A stretch of 64,000 nucleotides of DNA, from contig CM044959.1 of the NCBI GenBank assembly GCA_024516035.1, positions 17,798,025 to 17,862,024 on the forward strand, in the 5' to 3' direction. This stretch comes from Bactericera cockerelli. Its lineage: Eukaryota; Arthropoda; Insecta; Hemiptera; Triozidae. The notes under the pieces are model-generated. The model did not search any database. It was not told where the DNA came from and saw only the letters and a list, made by a program, of their open reading frames with translations. This document shows positions 10,801-22,703 of this stretch, piece after piece. The number at the start of each line of letters is the position of its first letter. The first letter of the stretch is position 1. The translations under genes and the position numbers were made by a program.

Positions 10801-13800
10801 ATGAGAGAGGCTGCAACGAAAGCAGCAACCAGTGGTGTAATTATGGAAAAAGAATACACATGGAGAAAGACTCTGCGCTACCAACAAAAATTATGATTTT
10901 ATTTTTAGAAGTAAAATTAAAAATATCATTTTTGTGTTTATCACAATCATGATATCAAAAACATAACAAATAGTGCCGAAAATTAACCTTGGGTAAAACT
11001 CGAACATCCAACCTTAAGGTTACTATTATTATTAATACTTTATTTTTATTTTATAAACAATGGGACCAAGCTTTATTTACATTTTTTTTTTTACAATGAA
11101 CATGGTAACAATTTGTGAAATAAATATAAACAAAGACTGATCAAGGGTGGTGATACAGTGATACATGTTTGTAGTTTATTGATAAACTACAAACATGATA
11201 CATTCTGCAACACAGGACATGAAATGAAAAGAACCCAAAAGAATATGTAGCGAACCAAGGGCGAGGTTTAAAGCTTGTGGCTTTCTCTTCCACCGAACAA
11301 ATTGATCGCCTTGTTATTTTAACAGAACTATTAGATTTGATTGATATAGTTGGTTAATAGAACTAATTGTACTCAGAAAATTTTCATTTATAACTTGCAG
11401 TTGGCACAAAAATAGTCACACAGACCGCTTCAGGCATCGAGTGTTCTTCAAAATGCAATAGCGCCCAGATTCAAAATTTGAAAGATGTGTTTCTCTCCTT
11501 CTGGTGCCGTTTGATAAGGCGTATCTCATTCGTTCCTTCACGCGTCTGAAAGAACTTTGTATTTATTGAAACAAAATAACAAAGGGTATTTTTTTACCTA
11601 GTGATACGCAGAATTGCAATTGTAGAAGTACTCTAAATTCACGAAAGGGAAAACAGGGAAAAATCAAATTTTAGAAAAGTATTGAACTTATGATTAAATA
11701 TCTCTGTGGTCTTTCAATATTTTTTTATGCAACCAACTGCATTTCAAGGGAAATATGCATGACTATCCATACATGAAGTCAAAAATTACTTACTGGCTAC
11801 CATTTCTTTAAAAACGTGCATCGATCTAAGTGACCTCTAGACCTGTGGGAAAAACAGGGATTTGGCCATAACTCTTTAACGAAGCAAAATGCCCCACTGC
11901 AAGTTTTGGTCATATGATAGTCCACGGTGGGCTGAACCTACCCTCAAAATATTTGCATCTGTATACGGGACACCCTGTATATTATCTAGAATGACAGAAA
12001 GAAACTAAAAATGAGAGACAGAACAGCATGGAGACAGATAGTGAAGGAGGCCGGCCAAAGCCCACAGAGGGCTGTAGGGCTACATAATGATGATGAGATT
12101 GTGTAGATGATGATAATTAATTTTATTATTCTGAAAACTACACAATCCTTAGACTAGTGAACATACCTGAGTAGAATATGTTCGGGTCCCAGTAATTGAA
12201 CGCCGCAATCCATGCTTGAAACTCGTGGCTTTTCCAACTCCTGACCAGAGCTAGCCCACTAGTCGTCAACTCGAACCCATGCACCCAGCCCTGGGAGTCA
12301 CTCACTACTATCTGATCCAGCACACTCCCACCTGTAAATGTATTTTTTTATTCATGTACTCAAAGTTATAAGTTAATCACTTTCGTGATATCATAACTAC
12401 CCAAACTCGCTTTACTAAATCTACGCTAAAACCACCACCGACCTCCAGGTTACAAGTCCGCTGCCTTATCGATCAAGCCACTGAGGTCGGTTATTTATGT
12501 AATTAAAATAGCTCAGCCAATAAGAAAATCTTCAACTGACTTTCCACAAGGCAGGGTACGCAATGTAGATGAGGCATTCCCATGTTGAATTACGGGGAAA
12601 ATGCTTTGTTACAATATCTTCAAGCTCCTAATTATTTCGAAATCACATGATTCTAAAACATAATTATAAGTATATGAGCCTGGGACTACTTGTATCAGTC
12701 AGCATTTTGCCTATTCCAGTTAAAAAGTTCAAGATACCGAAGAAACCTGCTCCCTAAGTTCGAACACGCTAGTTATAAATGATCAGAAGTTCAAAAGGCA
12801 TGGTTATATTTATCTAACGTTACGGCCATTCCATTAATTGTTTTGGACTGATCCCCATAACTTTTTTGATCGCTTTTAGGACCCTTCTTTGGTCAAGAGG
12901 AGCGGACCTGCGCACTTGTATTATCAAATTATCATGACCATTCACCATGATGAAGATTAGACTTACTTTCTTTTGGATCGGTAATACTCGGGTGATTCCG
13001 TGTTGACCAATCTAGCGAGAGAGCAAGAAGTTCACTTGCTCCCTCTGGTGGTTCTAATTGATAAGAGCTTAGTTCTTGAATGTCCAAGCCCTGAGAATTT
13101 TCTGTGAAAAATATGTACAGCTGTGGTAAGCACAATGGATATAGGGATCAGAACGGGTTAATTTTTATTCATTAATGACATAGGTACAGCGTAAATAGTG
13201 TCAAAAGTCGACCCTATTTACGTAAATAGTGTCATCTTTTCATTGTTACGATAGCGAACTAGTAGCCTGGAGTCCATGGTTTGAGTCCCAAGCGCGGGTA
13301 CTTTTAGCAAGACGGATTTATGTGAGGCAAATGGTGAATTGGTTCCCTTAATATTTTGTTTTTTTTTTTACTTTAAATATATTTACCATAATTTTTTTAC
13401 AAGAGTTAAACTATAATACATCATCATTCCTCTACTCGTCCCATTGCTGCACATTGTTGCCTATTTTTGTGGGTACAAATTGGTTCCTATTCGTACGTTG
13501 CCTTATGTGATTTAAATAAAATAAATATCATAAGCCTTAACCGAACCTATATCGATTTACCATCCTTGGAATCATACATATTTTCTATCATTACCTAAGG
13601 ACCTGATGAGTTCATAGACAACAATCTGCCCGACAGTGTTGACCAGGGCAAACAGAACCTTCCCCCCCACTCTGCGATGGCTCCACTTGATATCCGTGAT
13701 GGCCTGTGTGTCCACAGTTCTGACCAGCTCCATGCAGTTGGCTGTCTGGTTCAGGGAGAACAGCATGAGTGTGCCCTTCCTCTGACAAGGACTGGTCTGA

Positions 13801-14464
13801 AAGAGAAAACACTGGTCTTATACTGAAAGAGAAAAGGCGATACAATGTCTAGGAATCGTCAATAATAATACTTTTTAGTGGAAGGTAACCACTAGGCGAG
13901 GATAATGCTCAAAGTCCTTATTATAGGTCGTTCAATGCACCCGTTATTGTAATATCACTGAAGTTAAGTCCATCAGGGTTATTTCTTGAGTTACCATTCA
14001 AATTTTAACGATCATGATGCTTGCTTTTTCCAATTCAACCCAAGCTGGGTTATGTTAATGTAAGTAGCTAGAGTCCCCGTCTGATATATCGCTAAAACTT
14101 TTTTTTTTTTTTTAAAGATGAGTGTTTCACAGCCTTTTTTATCGTAGCCATGAAACAGGAGCTACTGTAGACGCTTGTGGTCTGTGTTGTAGCCTGCCCA
14201 TCCCGTAGTATGCCTCCCCTCTGATGGGCGAGAAGTGACACAATACTTCCCATTTAGGTGCTGGGTCAACAAAGTTAGTTACAAAGAAAAAAATATTACC
14301 TTTGAATCAGTTGAGGGAGTTTCCGTTTTGTCCTGGATAAGTTGGTAAGTGCCACATAGGAAGACATGCTGGTAGGGCGCCAGGGGGCAGAACTCTATAG
14401 AGTCTGCACTGTAGATAGAGTCCCAGGATTGTAGAGTACGCCAAGATGTGGAAGTGTCCTCCAT
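7892..14464 (-). CDS. DPH7: DPH7/WDR85, diphthine methyl ester hydrolase (six exons, complete)
   Basis: Exons: 14300-14464, 13595-13796, 12967-13101, 12167-12331, 8719-8851 and 7892-8255. All have GT-AG borders and compatible phases, giving 387 codons and a stop. The protein is a WD40 propeller with DPH7 signatures: an N-terminal DSIEFCP followed by CGTYQL, LALSLDWST (about 148-156), the very typical WIAAFNYW (208-215) followed by YSGGDD, a GHDAGVTSI/ATGSYDE blade, VRLWD (about 272-276), GGVWRIK (291-297) and a C-terminal VTCSFYNH. In eukaryotes DPH7 removes the methyl ester from methylated diphthine on elongation factor 2, which allows the final amidation to diphthamide in the cytosol. Length matches yeast Rrt2 and is shorter than the human protein. 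I chose the Met at 14464 because an acceptor-like TTTTAG lies 8 nt upstream, so a non-coding 5' exon is likely; the more upstream in-frame Met at 14497 would be intronic. The 3.3-kb intron between exons 4 and 5 carries a mariner, a 5S SINE and a fold-back element. Confidence 0.95.
8290..8471 (-). repeat. (AAT)n-tailed retroposon
   Basis: Reverse copy in the last DPH7 intron, 35 bp from the exon 6 acceptor. Confidence 0.75.
9077..9995 (+). mobile_element. Internally deleted mariner transposon
   Basis: A 919-bp element bounded by 28-bp inverted repeats (9077-9104 and 9968-9995, one mismatch) that begin TACGAGGTTTGGC, and flanked by TA at 9075-9076 and 9996-9997, the mariner target duplication. 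Full mariners are about 1.3 kb, so roughly 0.4 kb is missing inside. It lies in a DPH7 intron and splits a 5S-derived SINE. Confidence 0.9.
9271..9928 (+). pseudogene. Mariner transposase, internally deleted and frameshifted
   Basis: The frame from Met 9271 encodes the mariner DNA-binding head: an HTH region with FEFYVKHAGETF and TLYKWFKRFQDG, then the linker DDPRPGRPQSS and a second HTH ending LHENFNM. Near codon 115 the sequence jumps to the C-terminal part, and the continuing frame (from about 9608 to 9928) holds HPPYLPDLAPCDFYLFPKIK, which contains the third catalytic Asp of the mariner D,D34D triad. The middle of the catalytic domain with the first two Asp residues is absent and the two parts are in different frames, so no active enzyme can be made. 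Confidence 0.88.
10138..11977. mobile_element. 1.84-kb element with 394-bp terminal inverted repeats
   Basis: The left arm (10138-10531) and right arm (11584-11977) are near-perfect reverse complements of equal length. The outer ends read CAGGGTGTCCCGTATAC and the element is flanked by TA on both sides (10136-10137, 11978-11979). The 1.05-kb core has no transposase frame and itself holds a repeat relic (11160-11300). The TA duplication and long inverted repeats suggest a non-autonomous Tc1/mariner-superfamily or fold-back element; the exact superfamily is uncertain. It lies inside a DPH7 intron. Confidence 0.8.
11160..11298 (-). repeat. (AAT)n-tailed retroposon, variant subfamily, with a hairpin
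   Basis: Inside the core of the fold-back element. Positions 11163-11198 form an inverted repeat (ACATGTTTGTAGTTTA, loop TTGA, TAAACTACAAACATG). Confidence 0.65.
11990..12106 (+). pseudogene. C-terminal fragment of a LINE ORF2
   Basis: An open frame ending in TAG at 12104-12106 translates to a string containing KMRDRTAWRQIVKEAGQSPQ followed by RAVGLHNDDE. The RDRTAWRQIV pattern is typical of the extreme C-terminus of non-LTR retrotransposon reverse-transcriptase proteins. Nothing of the upstream polymerase remains. It directly abuts the right end of the fold-back element. Confidence 0.6.
12371..12492 (-). repeat. tRNA-headed SINE, family 1
   Basis: Copy lacking a few bases in the head (CTAAAACCACCACCGAC), 40 bp upstream of DPH7 exon 4. 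Confidence 0.75.
13861..13915 (-). repeat. tRNA-headed SINE, family 2, tail fragment
   Basis: Only the 3' tail (AATAATAATA to AGGCGAGGATAATGC) remains, in DPH7 intron 1. Confidence 0.55.
14118..14270 (-). repeat. SINE family 3, body
   Basis: Body-only copy preceded by a T tract that corresponds to its A-rich 3' end, next to DPH7 exon 1. Confidence 0.78.
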
Positions 14465-14597
14465 GATAGGTCCTAAAATTAAAAGAAACAATAACATTCT
14501 GACTTGTACAAACTTTATGAAAATATCGCCGCTAGAAAGTCAAAGAGGCGTCAGTGACCAAAAAAACGGAAAGCGAGATTAATAAAGTTAAAAAAAA

Positions 14598-14740
14598 GTT
14601 ATCATAATTGTGTTAATCACTTTCGTGATATCACAACTACTCAAACTCGCTTTACTAAATCTATGCTGAAACCGGGACTTGAACCACCGACCTCCTGGTT
14701 ACTAGTCCGCTACCTCATCGATCAAGCTACTGAGGTCGGT
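14598..14740 (-). repeat. tRNA-headed SINE, family 1
   Basis: Near full-length copy about 130 bp upstream of the DPH7 start codon. Confidence 0.8.
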
Positions 14741-15089
14741 GGAAATCGAGATTATCACAGAGGCATACTGTTCTTGAAAGATACTCTTCGTAGCATGAAC
14801 AGGCGTATGTGATTTCTAAACCCTTGTGAAGATATTGATTGTTTTATGTTTGGGCGTACGTGATATCTGTGGGAGATATTGATAAAAAATATTTTATATG
14901 TTTTTCTTTATTTTAGGTAATAGAAATGAGAAAACCGAGATGAAGATAATCACTCTCTCTTACTTTAGGAATGATAACAGTATGCTTTAAGTATAATAAT
15001 ACACTTTGCAGTCTATCCTTTTTGTTTTATCACAAACTTAACCGTTAGTCCATACTCCGCAATGGGACTAGTTAAAATTATCAGTTTAT

Positions 15090-15227
15090 TATATTTGTGT
15101 TAATCAATTTCGTGATATCACAACTACTCAAACTTGCTTTACTAAATCTTTGCTGAACTTGGGACTTGAATCACCGACCTCCAGGTTACAAGTCCGACGC
15201 CTTATCGATCAAGCCACTGAGGTCGGT
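15090..15227 (-). repeat. tRNA-headed SINE, family 1
   Basis: Near full-length copy between the DPH7 and CDK2AP-family genes. Confidence 0.8.
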
Positions 15228-15920
15228 TCAGCAACGGAACTAAAATTTAAATTAACCAAGGCATATTTATTGCTACTGGGTTCGGCGAAGCCTTTTTTAA
15301 CTTCTTAAATTTTTCTCAAGTAGCATGATCAATCTAATAGAATGTCTAACCAATTTTTGGTAATCTGTTGTCATTTAAAGTTGGCTAACATTACACAATT
15401 AGACACTCCCAAGCATGTCACGTATCATCTGGTGTCCTAAATTTGAAGCAATTTGATAATTTCCGCGCGAGAGCCAGAGGATTTGCTAGTGTTTCGTCAA
15501 AACTTGAGGCATGGCCGTACTGGTGGAGGATCATGTCTTGATGTCCTTTCTGTAGAAAGACAGCCGGTGTCGATTCTCATTTAAAAAAAATCGATATCTG
15601 TTGCCGCTATGCCTCTGATATTGGTTGCAGGACGAACTCCAATACTCCGATAGATAGGTGCAGATTTGATTTTATATTTATAGAGAATAATTTTAATACA
15701 CAAGTGCTTCATTGTTAGGTACAATGTTTTCAACTCAATGCAATGGGAACAAAATTTAGAGGCACTTAGATACCTACTCTTTTATATTCTTTTAAATTTA
15801 CTAATTGATGATACTAAAGAATGTCGAAGGCAATCACACTTGATCAAACAAACAAAAACTCAACCTAGTTTGGTGAGTTTAATTTAGGTAGCTGGTTGTT
15901 AGCTCTAGAATGGTTGAGAG

Positions 15921-16152
15921 CAGGCGCGGCCGATGCTAAAAAGCTGAACTGCAGCACCCCCAGACAAAAAAAAGAGAGGATTTTCTCAAGTCCTAGCTCG
16001 CACACAGTGAAAACTATCACATATCTAGAATAATGAATGCATAATTATTATAATTGACATGGTAAACAAACTCTTTAGATAGAAGCCCATTTTAGTCCCG
16101 TTTATGTGGCGGCAACAGCAACCCCAAAACATTTTCCCAGTGGCCGCGCCTG
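15921..16152. mobile_element. hAT-type MITE with perfect 8-bp target duplication
   Basis: A 232-bp element with short inverted ends CAGGCGCGGCC (left) and GGCCGCGCCTG (right), flanked by GTTGAGAG at 15913-15920 and 16153-16160. An 8-bp duplication with CAGGCGCGGC-like ends is diagnostic of hAT elements. The interior has no coding capacity. Confidence 0.88.
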
Positions 16153-16160
16153 GTTGAGAG

Positions 16161-18832
16161 TGCTTTAGAAATAAAACTAGACGTTTTCAGAATGCTACAC
16201 AATTTGTGTGGTCTTCTAGAAATCTAGACAATTACAAGAAAAGAAAATATGTGCTGCCAATAAAATAAAAAGTTGATGAATAACAAAAAAAAAAAAACTA
16301 CTGTCAAAAAATAAAAACAAGCTATATTTGTTGGTAGATAAAATCGTGAAAAATAATAAGCATTCATGTAGTAATTTATTTTCATTAACTTAATATTGTC
16401 ACAGAAGTAATGTTTGTACTATACATTAACAACACAATTATTTCAAAATTAACAAGTAATCCAAAAGTGAATAAGCAAAATATATCATATTTTGCAATTT
16501 ACCATAGATTCAACCAAAGCAAATCTATTAAGTAGTTGTGCTCAGAAGGCATTTAGGTGATTGATATCTTGAAATAGACATAGGTAGTAATAAATCTAAG
16601 GGAAAATTTCATTCCTGAGCAAATTCAACCTTTTCCAGAGAGAGAGGGAAAATAAACTACAAGGAAGAATACCTGTAGACAATCTAGGATAGTGAATACA
16701 AAAAGATCTTTTTGTAACTATAAAAAAGTAATAGTGAATAAACTAGAAGAAACTTGAGATACTCATATGTATATATAAACCCTTGCATTCTTATAAAAAA
16801 TTCAAGAAAAACACAATATTGTGTTTTTGAAACATATCAATCAAACTCTAAACAAGAACATCGCTTAGACATATACAAAAGTGCACTAAAAGAAAGCTAC
16901 AATATTGAGTGAATTTTATAGTGGGGTAAAAAATAGACCACAGGTGATCCCAAGTTCAATTCCTACGAAAATATAAAAAATAGCCTAGCAGGACCGATAA
17001 AAATAGCAAATTTCTGATTTTTTACTAACGCTAGTGCCGCCAAAGTGGACTCCTTTAGTATCATATTAAACATATTGATGGGTAAAATTAAGTAAAATGT
17101 TGAGCAAAAAAACATGTTTGCTATTTAGGGCTGTGCCAAACAGGGTTAAGAAGGGCCAAAATTAGAGTATGATGAAAAGGTACCTATATTAAAGGTCTGA
17201 GCTCATTTATGTAAGATTTTTTTTAATAACATACCTCTCAGTTCTCAAATCCCAAAAATGCCATAATGCTGTAGCTAAAAAAGAGACCAAACTGAACTAA
17301 ATATTTCAAATCTACGTGAGTCCTCTCTGCTATTTACTCCCCTGTTTGCTTCAGTGTGTTTTAGTTTTATTACAAACAGAATTATTTTCTTTGGAATTAA
17401 TTTGGGATCAAGTGAGCCTCGACCTAGATTGAATTCGAAACTTCAGGGGTAAAAAACACTGCTAAACTAGCTATAAAATTACTAAATGGTCTATTCCCAT
17501 TTTTAAAACTTAAATATCTACAGCAATATTAGTGAAAAACACAATGTGAATTACAATAAATAGGGAAGGGTACAGTCTCACAAGGATTGGTATAAATACG
17601 TACTGTTTCACATAAATTTTATTATATTTATATTTTTTTTACAGATAAAAATAATGTTTGGGGAGAGTTGAAAGTATTATTTTTTATTTTGTCAAGAAAT
17701 TTTTTACATAATTCAAAAATAAATATAAAAGAAATGTTTGACAAGTATTGGTTTTTTTGCTTTGCCTAATGTCTCTTTAACATCTACTAGTATACAAAGT
17801 GTGGGTATTTAAAAAAATATTATGACTAATACTTTTTTTCACCTTTAGTATTTTGATGCAATAGTGAATTAACATAAATCTGTACTATGTCTATCTTTTA
17901 TGTGGTAGAAGACGAGTACTTTTAGTATATAATTTTATTTTTACCAAGTCCAAGTGAGAACATGAGAATAATTAACATACCTATTCAAAATTCAATAACA
18001 AGGACGGTTTCAAAACTTCATGAAGGCCCCAGGAAATTTGTTCAACTGGTATTTATGATAAGTGCAGATAACTTCTTTAAAATCAATGATCACAGAGCTT
18101 TGATCAATTTGAGGGCTAATGAATACATGTCAGAAATTACCTATAACCTATTCAAATTAAAGCTACAGGAGATTTGTTCATATTCATTTGTGTTAAAAAG
18201 CCACACTCAGAGCATTTAATACATTGTTTTATTTATTTTTATATAAAAAAAACTGAAATGTTAACTTTAAGAAATAATTTCCTCATTTGGTTACCTGAAT
18301 GGTGTACTTTTAGATTTATGAAGGATAAATGTACATATTTCAAATAGTTAAATAGAATGATATAATACCTGTGCCACAGTATTATTAGTTTATAAAATAA
18401 ATGATGTCATTTAATAAACCCCAGTATCTTGGTTGATAAGGTGACAGACTCATGGAGGTCAGTGGTATGAGTTCTTAGTATGGGAGGTGTGTTAAAGGTA
18501 TATTTTACTTAATTCATATTATATGGCATATGTATTTAGTAAAGTAAGTTGGAGTAAACACAAATAAGATAACTTAAATGACATTATCCAGCTATTTAGA
18601 GGCCCAAATGTAATAAGAGAATATTATTATGTAAAAGAATGTGGCAACATTGATGGTTTAAGTATTGAAAAAGATTAAAAGTAAATATTGTAGAAAATAA
18701 CCAAGTTCAATTTTTATGCAGAACCATACCATTTTATGAGTCTAATTTTACATTTAAACCTTTCAATCAATTTGTTTAGGATCTGTATCCACATTTTTAA
18801 CTTATCTGCTAAACAGTGAAATTATTCAGTTT
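16161..18832 (-). other. AT-rich stretch downstream of the CDK2AP-family exon
   Basis: No recognised repeat and no convincing coding frame. The part up to about 18220 is probably 3' UTR. An 85-codon plus-strand frame at 17962-18219 has no protein-like motif. Confidence 0.4.
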
Positions 18833-19252
18833 CTATTGCCTTGCACTTCTCTCTGCTTCCATCAAACATTCTCTGACTAATATTCTGGCATGTACAATAC
18901 TTCTTTTCAATCTTTCTGCTGATGTTCTACTTCCAGCATAACTAGGTTGAATATCTTTGCCCATATCTTCTATTACAGCAAGCAGTTGAGCATATTTACA
19001 AACATCATTTTCATTATTTGGAGACTGACTTTTCTTTGGTACAGGAGTTGTGAAAATTTCTGCCAATTGTGTTGGAGATTGACCTTCTACAAGTTTTACA
19101 CTGGGAGGTTGAGGTGATGGAGAGGACGATGAAGAAGGAGAAGCCATTGGAACAGCAGTGATGGTAATATCTGGAGGAACCATGAGCTGTTCATTCAAAG
19201 ATTTTCCTGATTTGAAATTGAGATATTTTTCACTCATTTTGTGGTGATCCAT
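18833..19252 (-). CDS. CDK2AP/DOC-1 family protein (CDK2-associated protein 1/2 homologue)
   Basis: An uninterrupted frame of 139 codons from Met 19252 to a TAG at 18833. Residues 1-84 are low-complexity and Ser/Pro-rich (about 40-55). Residues 86-139 match the conserved CDK2AP domain: [22 protein letters not shown], then [17 protein letters not shown], ending shortly after. In animals this family binds CDK2 and is a small subunit of the NuRD chromatin complex, so the product is probably nuclear. Human CDK2AP1 is about 115 residues, so the N-terminus here is a little longer. The frame stays open upstream to a TTTGCAG acceptor at 19301-19303, so this is probably the last coding exon (18833-19300) and 16 or more further residues could come from an upstream exon I could not find. 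A candidate polyadenylation signal (AATAAA on the minus strand) lies near 18228. Which of CDK2AP1 or CDK2AP2 it corresponds to cannot be decided. Confidence 0.88.
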   Translation of the reverse strand: MDHHKMSEKYLNFKSGKSLNEQLMVPPDITITAVPMASPSSSSSPSPQPPSVKLVEGQSPTQLAEIFTTPVPKKSQSPNNENDVCKYAQLLAVIEDMGKDIQPSYAGSRTSAERLKRSIVHARILVRECLMEAERSARQ

Positions 19253-19309
19253 TGAGTAGTTTTTGAAGTAATTCAAAATCTTGTATGGAAAGTTAGGTCT
19301 CTGCAAACA

Positions 19310-21020
19310 ATTCAGGGATATTCAAATAATCATGGATTTTATTGAATTTAAAACTTACTAAACAATCTCAAACAGATAGATAAATACAGTGATACAGATA
19401 TAACCATTTTTTAATTTAAAAAAATCAGCTAGTTAGTACCTTGATTATTCTTGACTAAAACTACATTCTTTATATTTAATATAGATTTTTAAGCTAATTC
19501 AGAGTTAGAATTTGAAAATATCTAAGAAAAATGGCACATTCAAAACATTAAAGAATTGGTCTGATGAAAAATAAAAATTGAGTCTAAAAATTAAAGAAGT
19601 GGATTTTCAACACAGATATATTCAGGTGTACCCTAGGTAATCTATAAAGAAGAAGATTTATTAGCTGGCTCAGGTGAAGGGCTTATCTTATATTTGCAAT
19701 GATGAAAAAGAGCACAGGGCTAGATTGAGTATCTGCATGACCCGGTCTAACCACCTGCACTAATTTTCACTCTGGCAAACAAAAGCTAAGGCCACCACCC
19801 AAAACCATCCTCTCCAACAAACATTTGTTGGTGATCTAATGTGAAATTCCAAGTCATTAACATTACCTAACCCTATCTAACCACAATGAATCTTGTGTAA
19901 AATATCTCAATTCTTGTAATTTTCAGCAACTTCAAACTCTACACATTAATTTATTAACATTATTCATAAAGATTTTGGTTTGTGCAGTTTGTGGAAGTGC
20001 GGTGAGCTGGTGAGTCAATAGAACATGTTTTGAATTCAATAGAAGATTTATGTTTCTTTATGAAACTGCAAAACCACACTCCTGAATAATTACCACTTTA
20101 CATTAGGTACATGTATGTGAGTTACTTACCGATTTAAGAGTCTAATGTTTCATAATAAAACTGAAGGAAATTTGATCAACTTTCACAACATAGGTAGTTC
20201 CATTAAGTATCCACTGCATGTGCTGTTGTTACTCTTGTTGGTTCAATTGGTTCTGAATGAAATTTCCTTGAAGACCACTCAGGTCGGTCAGACAATGACC
20301 CTAGATGGGGAAACTTGTGTTTAGTACCTATGTGCCTACTTTTTGTTAAGTAAATACTTATATATCCTTGAGTAGTTTCACAGTTAGAACGAACTATAAC
20401 TCCTAATTTTTAACGTCAGTGTCAAAAGTTCTTTATAATTTTCTTTTTATTTTTTTCCTGTTAGATTTTTTTGCAAAATGCAAATCTTCAAATTTGAATT
20501 TTGATTGTTTTTGTTTTCAAGTGCGAAATCGAAGGAAACAGATTTACTCGATGCTATAGAAATCTGTTTTAGAACATCACCACAGATTAATCCGCTCTTT
20601 GCGTGGAAGTATATAACTAATGGAGGGAAGCAACGTGATAAAAAGTGATGTTATTTTTATTATGTTTAGGCCATTACTAGGTAAAAGTAAGAGGTAGCCC
20701 GGTAGGCTGGTCAGCTGTGTGGTAATAGGGTTTAGTGGAAAAGGTCGGATGTTTATGAAACTTTGAGATACTGAAAACTTGCAAATTTGTAGACCTCCAC
20801 TCAGGTTTCCTTCAGTGACTTTTTTTATTACGTTTGATGCACTCAATTAATTATTGGGATCCCAGATTTATGGAACGGTTATGTTTGGGCTCATTCCAGA
20901 AAGCACTTTCACTTCTAAAAATCCCAAATATCCCTTTCAACCATCATCTTTCGTTCAAATAAAACAACCAGAGTATTGTTTGACAGTAGAAATGGAGATT
21001 TTGTCCTTTTTTTTTTTGGA
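19310..21020. other. AT-rich, apparently single-copy sequence upstream of the CDK2AP-family exon
   Basis: Should contain the 5' exon(s) or promoter of that gene if 19301 is a real acceptor. I could not identify them. Confidence 0.35.
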
Positions 21021-21027
21021 GATTTTT

Positions 21028-21105
21028 GTCAGTGGTAAAGGCAGCACTCTGTGAATCCACAGGTTCCAGAGGTCGTGGGTTCGAAACCCAGCCGGGACAT
21101 GACAA
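21028..21105 (+). repeat. tRNA-like sequence, probable SINE head
   Basis: GTGGTAAAGGCAGCACTC and GTGGGTTCGAAACCCAGCC give D-arm and T-arm-like motifs. A related minus-strand copy is at 34183-34252. The cloverleaf is not closed, so I do not call a functional tRNA. Confidence 0.5.
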
Positions 21106-21420
21106 GTTATCCTCCCATATGGAATTTTTAACACATAATAATATGTCTTGGGCCTACTGCTGGAATAATGGGACTTTAATAGTCCTTATCAGGCAGTATA
21201 AATAAGGCGATAATATTATTATTATTATTTTGAAGATTATGAGAGTGAGAAACCTTTCTGGAACGAAGGTATCGTGCCTGTGTTGAAAAAGAATAATCAA
21301 TTTTGTCAAGAGAAGTTGATCCCGGCCTTTATTTTCCTCTCTCAATTAATCTTTAGGCTGCGAGCCCCAACACAGACATACTAAAATAATTATAAGATCA
21401 AATGAGACACATTTTTTTTT

Positions 21421-21573
21421 AAGTCATCATACATAATTATCTACGTTAACCACTGTCGTGATATCACAACTACTAAATTTCGCTTTACTAAATATACGCT
21501 GATACCGGGACTTGAACCACCGACCTCCAGGTAACAAGTCCGCCGCCTTATCGATCAAGCTACTGAGGTCGGT
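21421..21573 (-). repeat. tRNA-headed SINE, family 1, reference copy
   Basis: About 150 bp. On the minus strand the head has an A-box-like TAGCTTGATCGATAAGGCGG and a B-box-like GGTTCAAGTCC, spaced as in a tRNA and suited to RNA polymerase III. The body carries GTAAAGCGAAATTTAGTAG and GTTGTGATATCACGAC, the tail ends near ATGATGACTT. More than ten copies occur in the window, in both orientations. Confidence 0.82.
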
Positions 21574-22430
21574 AATGAGACAGAATTATTGCCTTAGGTA
21601 CAAGATGGCAACTTTCCCTTCAGGTACTACCTATGTACGTCCTACATTATAATGAGAAAACTATAATGACTCTCCTTGATACCTATGCGCTTACCTAGTA
21701 TTGGACAATCCCTCCCAATTAAGCCCGGATGGGCCGTCAAAGGTACAGAACTGGGAAATAGGATGAAAGATTTTCTCCCTGGTCACAATAGATCTTACTA
21801 TAGGTCGCAGTATTAATTTATTGTATGGTGTTTCATGTGAAACCCTGCAACCAGGTTTTATAATAATAAATACGCTTACCTACCTTCCGAAACATATAAG
21901 CTCTTTATCCTTCTCAATATGAACACTGAACAAGTTTGTCATAATTACCACCGGACTCTTATGCATCTCGCTGCCTATTTGCAAGGAGCTCCTGGCTATG
22001 GAAACAACCGGTGTATCGCGATCCTCTTTACTCATTGTCTTCGGTCTGATTTATGTCCCCCCTTCGTCCGGTGGATAGTAATTGTAATAATGATAATAAT
22101 ACAGCATTAATTGATAGCAATAATAATAGTAAGATTCATAAAATCTTGAGCTATGCAACACCCGAAGGGATCACATTGGTAGGTAAACTGTAAGTCGCGG
22201 TTTATCGGTTTCAATAGTCGATGCTAATCAAAGTAATATGGCACGCAAGTAGAAAGTAATCGTAACATTTGTAACATAGGGAGGTACTCTGATTAGGAGA
22301 ACAAAGAGCCCAGGAATTCACATCGGTTATTCCTGACCTGCACAGATATTCCTCCTCAAACTTCTTTGATGGGGAAAAAATCATGTGTGTTTTAATGGAC
22401 CTTTATTTTTGCCGTCATAAAAGTATATAA

Positions 22431-22703
22431 CCGACCTCAGTAGCTTGATCGATAAAGCGACGGACTTGTAACCTGGAAGTTGGTGGTTCAAGTCTCGGTT
22501 TCAGCGAAGATTTAGGGAGAAATCAATAGACAACACTGATAACTTAAGTCATTGCTAAGCGTGGGTTTTCCTTATCTTACACATCAATACGCAATCCGTG
22601 ACTTATAGCGCCACAGGGGTATTGCAAAAACGTCTATTAATTCCGCCCTTAGTTTAAGTAGTTGTGGTATCACGAGATAAGTGATTAAGACAAATATGAT
22701 AAC
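22431..22703 (+). repeat. tRNA-headed SINE, family 1, split by a MITE
   Basis: Head at 22431-22514, tail at 22652-22703, with the PIF/Harbinger-like MITE between them. Confidence 0.85.
22515..22648 (+). mobile_element. PIF/Harbinger-like MITE inside a tRNA-headed SINE
   Basis: 134-bp copy flanked by TTA (22512-22514, 22649-22651). SINE sequence stops at GAAGATTTA and resumes directly after the MITE with GTTTAAGTAGTTGTGG, so the MITE inserted later. Confidence 0.85.

Noticed and set aside
14465..14497. DPH7 start at the upstream in-frame Met (14497)
   Set aside because: The added residues are hydrophobic and are encoded by the pyrimidine tract of a probable acceptor.
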